From NCBI RefSeq assembly GCF_003254665.1, contig NZ_QHGY01000010.1, forward strand, positions 1-64,000: a DNA stretch of 64,000 nucleotides, read 5' to 3'. The notes under the pieces were generated by a model. It did no database searches. It saw only the letters and a list, made by a program, of their open reading frames with translations, and was not told the origin of the DNA. Numbering within the stretch: position 1 is the stretch's first letter; the number at the start of each line of letters is the position of its first letter. Source of the DNA: Billgrantia lactosivorans (GTDB lineage Bacteria; Pseudomonadota; Gammaproteobacteria; Pseudomonadales; Halomonadaceae). Below, piece after piece: positions 47,534 to 57,142 of this stretch. Position numbers and translations under genes: made by a program.

Positions 47534-47557
47534 GTCGGCGCCCCGCCGGGCGCCGAC
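47534..47557 (+). terminator. Intercistronic hairpin between binding protein and permease genes
   Basis: A perfect 9-bp stem, GTCGGCGCC / GGCGCCGAC, with a 6-nt loop and no T-tract lies between the stop of the binding protein and the permease. It probably protects the upstream message so that more binding protein than permease is made. Confidence 0.55.
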
Positions 47558-47574
47558 CTACCCACAGGTGAGTT

Positions 47575-48660
47575 ATGACACAACCCAAGCCATCAGGCCC
47601 TCACGACCTGACGGCCCATGAGCATGCGGCGGAAACCTCGGTCGGACAGGTGGCCCGATTCGAGGAAGAGGCACTCTCGCTGGGCCGGCGGATCCATCGC
47701 TTCTTCCATGCCAACCCGACGGCGGCGCCGGCCCTGGTGCTGGTCGTCTCGGTGCTGGCCTTCGTCGTGCTGGTGGGGGAGCGCTTCCTGGCGCCGTTCA
47801 ACCTGTCGCTGGTGCTGCAGCAGGTGACCATCATCGGCACGCTGGGCATCGCCCAGACACTGATCATCCTGACCATGGGCATCGACCTTTCGGTGGGCGC
47901 CATCATGGTGCTCTCGTCGGTGGTGATGGGGCGGATGGCCGTCGATTACGGCCTGCCGCCGTCGCTGGCGCTGGCCGTCGGCCTTGCCACCGGCGCCATC
48001 TGCGGGCTGATCAACGGCGGCCTGGTGACCCGGCTGAAGCTGCCGCCGTTCATCGCCACCCTGGGCACCTGGAACGTCTTCTTCGCGCTGAACCTGTGGT
48101 ACTCCAAGAGCGAGGCCATCCGCTCCCAGGAGATCGCGGCCACGGCACCGCTGCTGCAGTGGGGCGGCACCGCCTTCGAGCTGTTCGGGGCGCGCTTCAC
48201 CTACGGCTCGATCCTGATGCTGGCGCTGTTCTGCGGCGTCTGGTACGCCCTGAACTGGACCGCCTGGGGCCGCCATGTCTACGCCACCGGCGACGACAAG
48301 GATGCCGCCGAGCTGGCCGGGATCCGCACGCGCCGGGTGTTGCTGTCGGTCTATATCGTCGCCGGCCTCATCTGCGCCATCGCCGCCTGGCTGCTGATCG
48401 GGCGCACCGGCTCGGTCAGTCCCCAGGCCGGCTTCACCGCCAACCTGGACAGCATCACCGCCGTGGTGATCGGGGGCACGTCCCTGTTCGGCGGGCGCGG
48501 CTCCATCTTCGGCACCCTGATCGGCGCCCTGATCGTCGGGGTATTTCGCAACGGGCTGGCCCTGGCCGGGGTCGATGTGCTATGGCAGGAATTCACCGTC
48601 GGCATGCTGATCATCGTCGCCGTGACGACCGACCAGTGGATTCGGAGGGTCGCGGCATGA
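47575..48660 (+). CDS. Sugar ABC transporter permease (FrcC/RbsC-like)
   Basis: This 361-residue membrane protein has about ten helices after a hydrophilic N-terminal extension of ~45 residues. Family blocks are GIAQTLIILTMGIDLSVGAIMVLSSVV, PPFIATLGTWNVFFALNLWYS, YATGDDKDAAELAGIRTRRVLLSVYIVAG (EAA-like coupling loop) and AVVIGGTSLFGGRGSIFGTLIGALIVGVFRNGLALAGV. The C-terminal GGTSLFGGRG is diagnostic of the ribose/fructose/xylose permease family. Its stop overlaps the ATPase start by 4 nt. Confidence 0.92.
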   Translation: MTQPKPSGPHDLTAHEHAAETSVGQVARFEEEALSLGRRIHRFFHANPTAAPALVLVVSVLAFVVLVGERFLAPFNLSLVLQQVTIIGTLGIAQTLIILTMGIDLSVGAIMVLSSVVMGRMAVDYGLPPSLALAVGLATGAICGLINGGLVTRLKLPPFIATLGTWNVFFALNLWYSKSEAIRSQEIAATAPLLQWGGTAFELFGARFTYGSILMLALFCGVWYALNWTAWGRHVYATGDDKDAAELAGIRTRRVLLSVYIVAGLICAIAAWLLIGRTGSVSPQAGFTANLDSITAVVIGGTSLFGGRGSIFGTLIGALIVGVFRNGLALAGVDVLWQEFTVGMLIIVAVTTDQWIRRVAA

Positions 48661-49436
48661 CTGGCGTCACTCCGATACTGGAAGCGAACGGCCTGATCAA
48701 GCGCTATGGGCGGGTCACCGCGCTGGACCGGGCGGATTTCGACCTCTATCCCGGCGAAGTGCTGGCCGTGATCGGCGACAACGGCGCGGGCAAGTCGACG
48801 CTGATCAAGGCCCTGTCCGGCGCCGTGATGCCCGACCAGGGTGTCATTCGCCTGCATGGCCGGCCGGTGCGCTTCGGCAACCCGATGGAGGCCCGCGCCG
48901 CCGGCATCGAGACGGTCTACCAGACGCTGGCCGTGTCACCGGCGCTGGGCATCGCCGACAACCTGTTCCTGGGTCGCGAGATCCGCAAGCCCGGTATCCT
49001 GGGCTCCGTGTTCCGCATGCTGGACAAGGCCGAGATGCAGCGCCAGGCACGCAGGGAGCTCTCCGAGCTGGGGCTGCTGACCATCCAGAACATCAACCAG
49101 GCCGTGGAGACGCTCTCCGGCGGCCAGCGGCAGGGAGTGGCGGTGGCCCGCTCGGCGGCCTTCGGCAGCCAGGTGGTGATCCTGGACGAGCCGACGGCGG
49201 CCCTGGGGGTCAAGGAGTCGCGACGGGTGCTGAACCTGATCCGCCAGCTGCGCGACCAGGGGCTGCCGATCGTGCTGATCAGCCATAACATGCCGCATGT
49301 GTTCGAGGTCGCCGACCGCATCCACGTGCATCGCCTGGGTCGCCGAGCTGCCGTGATCCGCCCGGATACGCACAGCATGTCCGATGCCGTCGCCATCATG
49401 ACCGGCGCCACGGAGGTAGAACCCGGCGTGGCATGA
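48657..49436 (+). CDS. Sugar ABC transporter ATPase (FrcA-like, single domain)
   Basis: This 259-residue ATPase has Walker A GDNGAGKSTLIKALSG, Q-loop VYQTLAVS, signature TLSGGQRQGVAVARS, Walker B VVILDEPTAALG and H-loop LISHNM. Unlike RbsA or XylG it carries a single ATPase domain, as in FrcA. A hairpin with a 3-nt bulge (GAAGC...GCTTC enclosing GGCGAC / GTCGCC, about 49465-49494) follows the stop and precedes the second binding-protein gene. Confidence 0.92.
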   Translation: MTGVTPILEANGLIKRYGRVTALDRADFDLYPGEVLAVIGDNGAGKSTLIKALSGAVMPDQGVIRLHGRPVRFGNPMEARAAGIETVYQTLAVSPALGIADNLFLGREIRKPGILGSVFRMLDKAEMQRQARRELSELGLLTIQNINQAVETLSGGQRQGVAVARSAAFGSQVVILDEPTAALGVKESRRVLNLIRQLRDQGLPIVLISHNMPHVFEVADRIHVHRLGRRAAVIRPDTHSMSDAVAIMTGATEVEPGVA

Positions 49437-49464
49437 CCCGGGCGTTATGCGGCATTATCCGCTG

Positions 49465-49494
49465 CGAAGCGGGGGCGACATCCGTCGCCGCTTC
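49465..49494 (+). terminator. Hairpin between the ATPase and second binding-protein genes
   Basis: Outer stem GAAGC / GCTTC and inner stem GGCGAC / GTCGCC with loop ATCC are separated by a GGG bulge. There is no T-tract. It may be an mRNA-stabilising or partial terminator element. Confidence 0.4.
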
Positions 49495-49517
49495 GTGCTC
49501 TCGCTCAGGAAGACCGT

Positions 49518-50450
49518 ATGCGCAAGCTGCTCATCGCCCTGCTGTCGCTATATGCCGCACCTCTCCACGCCGAACCGCTCAGGATCGGCGTCAGCGTGGC
49601 GGATCTCGGCAACCCCTTCTTCGCCACCCTGGCAGAGACCATCGGCGACTCGGCGCGGGCGCTGCACCCCGGCGACGTGGCGCTGGAGGTCAGATCGAGC
49701 GCCTACGACCTCGAACGGCAGGTCCGCCAGCTCGACGCCTTCACCCAAGCGGGCATGGACATCATCGTGCTGGCCGCCGCCAGCAGCGAAGCCATCGGGC
49801 CGGCCGTCCGCCGGGCCCAGCAGGCCGGCATCGTGGTGGCAGCGGTCGACATCGACGCCCAAGGGGCGGATCTCACCGTCACCAGCGACAACGGACAGGC
49901 GGGAGAGATGGCCTGCGATTACATGGCCGAGCGCTTGGGACACAGCGGGCGAGTGGCGATCATCAACGGCGCGCCGGTCTCGTCGGTGGCGGATCGCGTG
50001 AGCGGTTGCCGCACGGTGCTGAATCGGCACCCCGGGATCGAACTGCTCAGCGATGACCACAACGGCGGTGGCACCTTCAGTGGTGGCCTCGAGGCCATGA
50101 CCTACCTGATCAGTACCTACCCCGAGCTGGATGCAGTGTTTGCCATCAACGACCCATCGGCCATGGGAGCGGCCAATGCCGCTCGCCTGGCCGGGCAGTC
50201 GCACCTGTTCATCGTTTCGGTAGACGGCTCCCCCGAGGGTATTGCAGCGCTGCGAGAGTCCCCGCCCTTGCTGGTTGCCACCGCTGCGCAATCCCCCCGG
50301 CAAATGGCGGAAACGGCCATTCGCGAAAGCCTGAGGCACCTGGCGTCGAGCGAGCGGCGGGAGAATCAGGTGATCCGGCTCCCCACCCAACTGGTCACCA
50401 GGGAAAATGCCGCGGCTTTCGATCGTTGGCGCGGCGCTCCCCCAGAGTGA
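49518..50450 (+). CDS. Second periplasmic sugar-binding-type protein, possible sensor partner
   Basis: This 310-residue exported protein (signal peptide LLIALLSLYAAPLHA) is also of the ribose-binding fold: RIGVSVADLGNPFFATLAETIGDSARAL, DIIVLAAASSEAIGPAVRRAQQAGIVVAAVDIDAQG, VAIINGAPVSSVADRVSGCRTVL and DAVFAINDPSAMGAANAARLAG. It differs clearly from the first binding protein of the operon. A complete importer already precedes it, so it is either an alternative binding protein for the same permease or a periplasmic sensor for the adjacent hybrid kinase, as TorT is for TorS. The choice is open. Confidence 0.8.
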   Translation: MRKLLIALLSLYAAPLHAEPLRIGVSVADLGNPFFATLAETIGDSARALHPGDVALEVRSSAYDLERQVRQLDAFTQAGMDIIVLAAASSEAIGPAVRRAQQAGIVVAAVDIDAQGADLTVTSDNGQAGEMACDYMAERLGHSGRVAIINGAPVSSVADRVSGCRTVLNRHPGIELLSDDHNGGGTFSGGLEAMTYLISTYPELDAVFAINDPSAMGAANAARLAGQSHLFIVSVDGSPEGIAALRESPPLLVATAAQSPRQMAETAIRESLRHLASSERRENQVIRLPTQLVTRENAAAFDRWRGAPPE

Positions 50451-50486
50451 CGCGAGGCTGCTGCATCGATCCCGCAGCCTGAAATG

Positions 50487-50519
50487 AAGCGCCCCCGCCG
50501 GTGTCCGGCAGGGGCGCTT
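50487..50519. terminator. Bidirectional terminator between the second binding-protein gene and glcB
   Basis: A stem of 9 + 5 bp (AAGCGCCCC / GGGGCGCTT outside, GCCGG / CCGGC inside, one C-A mismatch) with a TGT loop lies between converging genes. A-rich and T-rich flanks are short on both sides. Confidence 0.65.
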
Positions 50520-50540
50520 GCGCTTGGCGCCAGGTCGCGA

Positions 50541-52721
50541 TCAGTGCACCTTGGCCTTGTGCACCGCACGCCAGTGGTGCAGCAGCGGCTCGGTATAGCC
50601 GGAGGGCTGCACGCGGCCCTTGAAGATCAGGTCGCTGGCGGCCTGGAAGGCACTGGAGCCCTGGTAGTCGGCCGACATCGGGGTGTAGGCCGGGTCGCCG
50701 GCGTTCTGCTCGTCGACCACCTTGGCCATGCGCTCCAGGGTCTTCTGCACACGCTCGGCGTCGACCACGCCGTGGTGCAGCCAGTTGGCGATGTGCTGGC
50801 TGGAGATACGCAGCGTGGCACGGTCCTCCATCAGGCCCACGTCGTGGATGTCGGGCACCTTGGAGCAGCCCACGCCGTGCTCGACCCAGCGCACCACGTA
50901 GCCGAGGATGCCCTGGCAGTTGTTGTCGAGCTCCTGCTGCAGCTCCGCGTCGGACCAGTCGGCCTTCTCGGCCACCGGCACGGTGAGCAGCTCGTCCAGG
51001 AAGTCCGGCTCGCCCTGGGCCTCCAGCTCGCGCTGGATGGCGGCAACGTCGATCTGGTGGTAGTGCAGCGCGTGCAGGGTCGCGGCGGTGGGCGACGGCA
51101 CCCAGGCGGTGTTGGCCCCGGCCTTGGGATGGCCGACCTTCTGCTCGAGCATGGCGGCCATCAGGTCGGGCATGGCCCACATGCCCTTGCCGATCTGGGC
51201 GCGGCCGCGCAGGCCGCAGGCCAGGCCGACCTGGACGTTGTTGCGCTCGTAGGCGCCGATCCAGGCGGCATTCTTCATGTCGCCCTTGCGGATCATCGGG
51301 CCCGCTTCCATGGCGGTGTGCATCTCGTCGCCGGTGCGGTCGAGGAAGCCGGTGTTGATGAACACCACCCGCGAGGCGGCCTCGGCGATACACGCCTTGA
51401 GGTTGACCGAAGTGCGGCGCTCCTCGTCCATGATACCCATCTTGAGCGTGTCGCGAGCCAGGCCGAGCAGGTCCTCGATGCGGCCGAACAGCGCGTTGGA
51501 GAAGGCGACCTCCTTGGGACCGTGCATCTTCGGCTTGACGATGTAGACCGAGCCCTGGCGCGAGTTGCGCGGATCGTTCTCGCCTTTCTTCAGGTCATGC
51601 ATGGCCAGCAGGCTGGTGACGATGCCGTCGAGGATCCCCTCGGGCAGCTCGTTGCCGTCGGCGTCGAGCACCGCCGGGGTGGTCATCAGGTGGCCGACGT
51701 TGCGCACGAACATCAGCGAGCGTCCCGGCAGGGTCAGGCTGCCTCCGCTCGGCGTGGTGTAGTCGCGATCGGCGTGGAGGCGACGGGTGAAGGTCTTGCC
51801 GCCCTTTTCGATGGCCTCTTCCAGGTCGCCCTTCATCAGGCCCAGCCAGTTGGCATAGACGCCGACCTTGTCCTCGGCGTCGACCGCCGCCACCGAGTCC
51901 TCGCAGTCCATGATCGCGGTCAGCGCGGCCTCGACCAGCAGGTCCTTGACGCCGGCCGGATCGGTCTTGCCGATCGGGTGGCTGGGATCGATCTGGATCT
52001 CGAGATGGAGGTCGTGGTTGGCCAGCAGGATCGCCTCGGGGCTTGCCGCCTCGCCGCGGTAGCCGATCAGCTTGCCCGGCTCCTTCAGGCCGGTCTCGCG
52101 GCCGCCTTCGAGGGAAGCCACCAGGTGGCCGTCGCGCAGGGCGTACTTGACGACCTCGCGATGGGAGCCGGTGGCCAGCGGCGCGGCCAGGTCGAGCACG
52201 CCGCGGGCGTAGGCGATGACCTTCTCGCCGCGCTTGGGATTGTAGCCGCTGCCCTTCTCGGCGCCGTCCTCCTCGGCGATGGCGTCGGTACCGTAGAGCG
52301 CGTCGTAGAGACTGCCCCAGCGAGCGTTGGCGGCGTTCAGGGCGTAGCGGGCGTTGCTCACCGGCACCACCAGCTGCGGGCCGGCCTGAATGGCCACCTC
52401 GCGATCGACATTGGCGGTGGAGACGGTGACCTGGGAGGGGGCATCCACCAGGTAGCCGATCTCCTCGAGGAAGGCGCGGTAGACGCTCATGTCGCGCACC
52501 GGGCCGGGGTTCTCGCGATGCCAGGTATCCAGCTGCTCCTGAAGCCGCTCCCGTTCGGCGAGCAATTCACGGTTTCTCGGTGTCAGATCATGAAAGATGG
52601 CATCGACCCCGGCCCAGAAGCTCGCGGCATCCAGGCCGGTGCCGGGCAGGGCCTGGTCGTTGATGAAGCGGTCGAGTTCAGCGGCCACCTGGAGACGATG
52701 GCGAGTGACACGTTCTGACAT
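50541..52721 (-). CDS. glcB: Malate synthase G
   Basis: This 726-residue monomeric malate synthase condenses glyoxylate and acetyl-CoA to malate, for growth on acetate or glycolate. Length and blocks match the G isoform: [30 protein letters not shown] near residue 120-150, DGDLVAS-type segment, [40 protein letters not shown] (acidic active site), [39 protein letters not shown], and [40 protein letters not shown]. It is a single gene here, without glcDEF. The upstream 306 nt contain a TGACCA palindrome. Confidence 0.97.
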   Translation of the reverse strand: MSERVTRHRLQVAAELDRFINDQALPGTGLDAASFWAGVDAIFHDLTPRNRELLAERERLQEQLDTWHRENPGPVRDMSVYRAFLEEIGYLVDAPSQVTVSTANVDREVAIQAGPQLVVPVSNARYALNAANARWGSLYDALYGTDAIAEEDGAEKGSGYNPKRGEKVIAYARGVLDLAAPLATGSHREVVKYALRDGHLVASLEGGRETGLKEPGKLIGYRGEAASPEAILLANHDLHLEIQIDPSHPIGKTDPAGVKDLLVEAALTAIMDCEDSVAAVDAEDKVGVYANWLGLMKGDLEEAIEKGGKTFTRRLHADRDYTTPSGGSLTLPGRSLMFVRNVGHLMTTPAVLDADGNELPEGILDGIVTSLLAMHDLKKGENDPRNSRQGSVYIVKPKMHGPKEVAFSNALFGRIEDLLGLARDTLKMGIMDEERRTSVNLKACIAEAASRVVFINTGFLDRTGDEMHTAMEAGPMIRKGDMKNAAWIGAYERNNVQVGLACGLRGRAQIGKGMWAMPDLMAAMLEQKVGHPKAGANTAWVPSPTAATLHALHYHQIDVAAIQRELEAQGEPDFLDELLTVPVAEKADWSDAELQQELDNNCQGILGYVVRWVEHGVGCSKVPDIHDVGLMEDRATLRISSQHIANWLHHGVVDAERVQKTLERMAKVVDEQNAGDPAYTPMSADYQGSSAFQAASDLIFKGRVQPSGYTEPLLHHWRAVHKAKVH

Positions 52722-52883
52722 GGGAAGTCTCCTCCTGCGTGGCGGGCCGATGCATGCTCTCGGCCAGCCGCAATTCGTGGGGGTGATACCACTGCGAAGG
52801 CGCCAATTTTGTGGAAAACTGTTCCATATGTAAACCCGAAGGAGGGGTTACCCTACTAGACATAGGGTTAAGATCCGATATTT

Positions 52884-52897
52884 TGACCATTTGGTCA
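52884..52897. promoter_or_regulatory. Perfect palindrome in the glcB / hydrolase divergent region
   Basis: TGACCA-TT-TGGTCA, flanked by TTT on the left and GAAAAA on the right, lies in the 306-nt gap 52722-53027 between divergent glcB and the hydrolase gene, 163 nt from the glcB start. It looks like an operator for a dimeric regulator of TetR or GntR type. The same AT-rich gap also has ACCCT...AGGGT and GTAAACCC...GGGTTAC short repeats. I could not place promoters with confidence. Nothing else is seen in the gap. Confidence 0.5.
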
Positions 52898-53027
52898 GAA
52901 AAAGATGCTCTATCACAGCGATGCCTCACCCAACAGCATGGCCGTTAGGTAGACTTGCTGCACGCTCGTGTGCCGCTGCAGACGAAAGGATTCGAGGGGA
53001 TAATGTCCTGACCCGCTGGAGAACGCC

Positions 53028-54014
53028 ATGACCGACTTCACCCCCCTGCAGAGCCTGGGACCGATCGCCCCCTTCCGCGCCGACGCCGGCGAACCCTCGT
53101 TGAGCGGCTACCTGGCGCACTACGGCCTCGCCCCGCTGCTCACCGAGCAGGTCGGGCTCTACGTGGGCTACGTGGACGCACAGCGCTACCAGCTGTGGAC
53201 CCAGGTGTGGAGTCCCGCGGAGCCGGTCGGCACGGCCTTCGTGGTGCACGGCTACTATGACCACCTCGGCCTCTATCGCCATCTGCTGGAACGGCTGCTG
53301 GAGCGCCGCTGGCGGGTGGTGCTGTGGGACCTGCCGGGGCACGGCCTGTCCAGCGGCAAGCGCGCCTGCATCGACGACTTCGCCCACTATGGCGAATGCC
53401 TGCATGCGCTGCAGGCGCAGCTGGACGCTCGCGACCTGGCCCCTCGCCCGTGGCTGGGCATCGGCCAGAGCACCGGTGCCGCCATTCTCGCCACCGATGC
53501 CTTGAGCCGGCCCGGCGAAGCGCACTGGGCCGGCCTGGCCCTGCTCGCTCCCCTGGTGCGGCCCTTCGGCTGGCCCCAGGCGGGGTGGCTACACACCCTG
53601 GTGGGGCCGTTCGTGCAGAGCGTGCCGCGGCGTTTCGCGGCCAACTCCACCGATGCCGACTTTGCCGCCTTCCTGCGCGAACGCGACCCGCTGCAGCCGG
53701 AGCACCTCTCGCTCAACTGGGTCAGCGCCATGCGCCGCTGGATGCCCCAGCTGCTCGCCCTGCCCCCCAGCCAGGTGCCCACCCTGATCCTGCAGGGGGA
53801 GCAGGACGTCACGGTGGACTGGGAGTGGAACCTGGCGGTGCTGGAGCGCAAGTTTCCCAACGCCCGTATCCACCGTCACCCGGAAGCGCGCCACCATCTG
53901 GTCAACGAAGCCGAGCCGATACGCACCACCCTGTTCGCCGCCCTCGACGCCTTCGTCGCCGAGCTGGAGCAAGGCCTGTCGCCGGCCGCCCGGGAGCGCC
54001 TCTCCCGATGCTGA
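53028..54014 (+). CDS. Alpha/beta hydrolase (lysophospholipase-like)
   Basis: This 328-residue cytoplasmic hydrolase of the serine aminopeptidase/monoacylglycerol lipase type has GTAFVVHGYYDHLGLYRHLLERLLERRWRVVLWDLPGHGLSSG (oxyanion-loop region), nucleophile Ser148 in GIGQSTGAAI, probable acid Asp in ILQGEQDVTVDW, and His in ARHHLVNE. It probably cleaves a lysophospholipid or monoglyceride; the substrate is not determined. Its stop overlaps the next gene, a lipoprotein, by 7 nt. Confidence 0.85.
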   Translation: MTDFTPLQSLGPIAPFRADAGEPSLSGYLAHYGLAPLLTEQVGLYVGYVDAQRYQLWTQVWSPAEPVGTAFVVHGYYDHLGLYRHLLERLLERRWRVVLWDLPGHGLSSGKRACIDDFAHYGECLHALQAQLDARDLAPRPWLGIGQSTGAAILATDALSRPGEAHWAGLALLAPLVRPFGWPQAGWLHTLVGPFVQSVPRRFAANSTDADFAAFLRERDPLQPEHLSLNWVSAMRRWMPQLLALPPSQVPTLILQGEQDVTVDWEWNLAVLERKFPNARIHRHPEARHHLVNEAEPIRTTLFAALDAFVAELEQGLSPAARERLSRC

Positions 54015-54487
54015 GACCCCTCGCCCTGCTCGTGCTGGTCGCGCTGCTCGCCGGATGCGCCGCCCAGCCCCCCGAACCCGACCCCATCCGCCGCGCCCTG
54101 CAGAACCTGAGCGACCGCGCCGTCGCCCGCCTGCTGGACGTGGACGCCCTGCAGCCCCCCCAGGACCAGGTGCTGCTGCTGGTGGCGCCGGAGGTGGACG
54201 CCAGCCTCGAGATCGACGGCGAGCGCTTCCTGGAGAGCCTCACTCGCGCCCTGCTGGGGGCCAGCGACGGCCCCCAGGTGCTCGACTGGCGGCCCGCCAT
54301 GAGCGGCGAGGGTGGCGATCACCAGTGGCGCATGGAGAGCCGCCTGGAAGCCACCGCCCCCCGCCTGACCCTCTCCGACCGCGACCTGCTGCCCTACCGC
54401 CTCACCCTGTCGCTCTATCGCCCCGACGCGGAGAGCGCATTGTGGCAGACCCAGATCGAAGGCGCCTTCGACGCCACGGCGCTGTGA
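54008..54487 (+). CDS. Small lipoprotein of unknown function
   Basis: This 159-residue lipoprotein precursor has the leader MLRPLALLVLVALLAGC with lipobox LAGC, followed by AAQPPEPDPIRRALQNLSDRAVARLLDVDAL, and a domain with alternating beta strands (LLLVAPEVDASLEIDGERFLESL; YRLTLSLYRPDAESALWQTQIEGAF). The last part resembles the conserved ends of LpoB/YcfM-like or penicillin-binding-protein-activator proteins, but I cannot assign it. The start overlaps the hydrolase stop. It converges on yifB, 4 nt away. Confidence 0.75.
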   Translation: MLRPLALLVLVALLAGCAAQPPEPDPIRRALQNLSDRAVARLLDVDALQPPQDQVLLLVAPEVDASLEIDGERFLESLTRALLGASDGPQVLDWRPAMSGEGGDHQWRMESRLEATAPRLTLSDRDLLPYRLTLSLYRPDAESALWQTQIEGAFDATAL

Positions 54488-54491
54488 CCCC

Positions 54492-55997
54492 CTATCCCTG
54501 ACGGAGCTGGCGATCCAACTGCCGATACCCGATCGCCTCCATCAGCTCGCTGCGCTCCGGGTGCGGCTTGGCGGCCAGATCGGCCAGCGTCAGCGCCACG
54601 CGCAGCACCCGGTGGTAGGCGCGCGCCGACAGGCGCAGGCGTTCGAGCACCCCGGCCAGCCAGGCACGATCGGCCGTCGACAGGGCACAGGCGGCTTCCA
54701 GCTCGCGCCCGCCGAGGTGGGCGTTGAGGGCGCCGCGGGCGTACTGGCGCTCGCGCGCGGCCATGACCCGGGCGCGCACCTCCGCCGAGCTCTCGCCTAC
54801 CTCGCGTGACGTCAGTTGCTCCGGCGGCAGCGCCGGCACTTCGATCTGCAGGTCGATGCGGTCGAGCAGCGGCCCGGAGAGACGCGACTGATAGCGCTGG
54901 ATCTGCGCCGCGCTGCACTGGCAGGCCTGGCGCGGATCGCCGAGGTGGCCGCAGGGGCAGGGATTCATCGCGGCGACAAGCTGGAAGCGGGCCGGGAATT
55001 TACGTTCATGGTTGGCGCGGGCGATGTGGATGCGGCCCGACTCCATCGGCTCGCGCATCACCTCGAGCACGTGACGGCTGAACTCGGGCAGCTCGTCGAG
55101 GAACAGCACGCCGTGGTGGGCCAGCGAGATCTCCCCCGGTCGCGGCCAGGAGCCGCCGCCGACCAGGGCCACGGCGCTGGCGGTGTGGTGCGGGGCGCGA
55201 AAGGGCCGACGCCCCCACTGCTCGGCCAGCGGCAGGCCGCACACCGAGCGAATGGCGGCCACTTCCAGCGCCTCCTCCTCGGTGAGTTCGGGCAGGATGC
55301 CGGGCAGGCGGCTCGCCAGCATGGTCTTGCCGGTGCCGGGCGGGCCGGCGAAGAGCAGGTTGTGCGAGCCGGCCGCGGCGATCTCCAGCGCACGGCGGGC
55401 CTGGTGCTGGCCGCGCACCTCGGCCAGGTCGCCCTCGCGGTGGTCGGCGGCGGGCGGCTTCTCGAGGCGGTGCGCGGCGATCGGCTTCTGCCCCAGCAGG
55501 TGCGCCATGACGTCGAGCAGGTGCTCGGCCGGCAGTACCTGCAGGTCGCCGGCCAGCGCCGCCTCGTCGGCATTCTCCTTGGGCACGATCAGCTTGCGTC
55601 CGGCCTTGCGTGCGGCGAGCGCCAGCGGCAGCACGCCGCTGATGGGGCGCAGGCGACCGTCCAGCGCCAGCTCGCCGACACTCTCGATGCCCTCGAGTGC
55701 CTCGCCCGGCAGCTGCCCGGAGGCGATCAGGATGCCCAGCGCGATGGGCAGGTCGAAGCGCCCGCCGACCTTGGGCAGGTCGGCGGGCGCCAGGTTGAGC
55801 ACGATCCTGCGCGTGTTGGGAAAATCGAAGCCGGCGTTGGTGAGGGCGCTGCGCACCCGCTCGCGGCTCTCCTTGACGGCGGCCTCGGGCAGGCCGACCA
55901 GGGTCATCCCCGGCAGGCCATTGGCCAGGTGTACCTCGACCTGAACCTCGGGCGCTTCCAGCCCCAGGCCGGCCCGTGTGGCAACGATCGCCAGCAT
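54492..55997 (-). CDS. YifB/ComM family Mg-chelatase-like AAA ATPase
   Basis: This 501-residue protein has an N-terminal LonP-type fold (EVQVEVHLANGLPGMTLVGLPEAAVKESRERVRSAL), Walker A FAGPPGTGKTMLASRLPG, Walker B in HHGVLFLDELPEFSRHVLEVMREPME, sensor AAMNPCPCGHLG, and a C-terminal helical domain ending ERSELMEAIGYRQLD. The family includes ComM, a hexameric helicase that extends branch migration during natural transformation. E. coli YifB is 506 aa. It lies next to ubiK, as in other gammaproteobacteria. Confidence 0.93.
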   Translation of the reverse strand: MLAIVATRAGLGLEAPEVQVEVHLANGLPGMTLVGLPEAAVKESRERVRSALTNAGFDFPNTRRIVLNLAPADLPKVGGRFDLPIALGILIASGQLPGEALEGIESVGELALDGRLRPISGVLPLALAARKAGRKLIVPKENADEAALAGDLQVLPAEHLLDVMAHLLGQKPIAAHRLEKPPAADHREGDLAEVRGQHQARRALEIAAAGSHNLLFAGPPGTGKTMLASRLPGILPELTEEEALEVAAIRSVCGLPLAEQWGRRPFRAPHHTASAVALVGGGSWPRPGEISLAHHGVLFLDELPEFSRHVLEVMREPMESGRIHIARANHERKFPARFQLVAAMNPCPCGHLGDPRQACQCSAAQIQRYQSRLSGPLLDRIDLQIEVPALPPEQLTSREVGESSAEVRARVMAARERQYARGALNAHLGGRELEAACALSTADRAWLAGVLERLRLSARAYHRVLRVALTLADLAAKPHPERSELMEAIGYRQLDRQLRQG

Positions 55998-56123
55998 CGC
56001 GCAATCCCTCGCAGTTCATTGAGAAACGCCGAATAAATTCGCTCGCGCAGCCATTTATGCAGTGTTTCATTAGCCTAAGGGCTAGATACTAGCACCCTGC
56101 CGCAACGGGCTCTCCACGCTGGC

Positions 56124-57108
<985 letters not shown>

Positions 57109-57142
57109 CGGCTCCCCACAACAACAGCGATGGAGTACTCCC

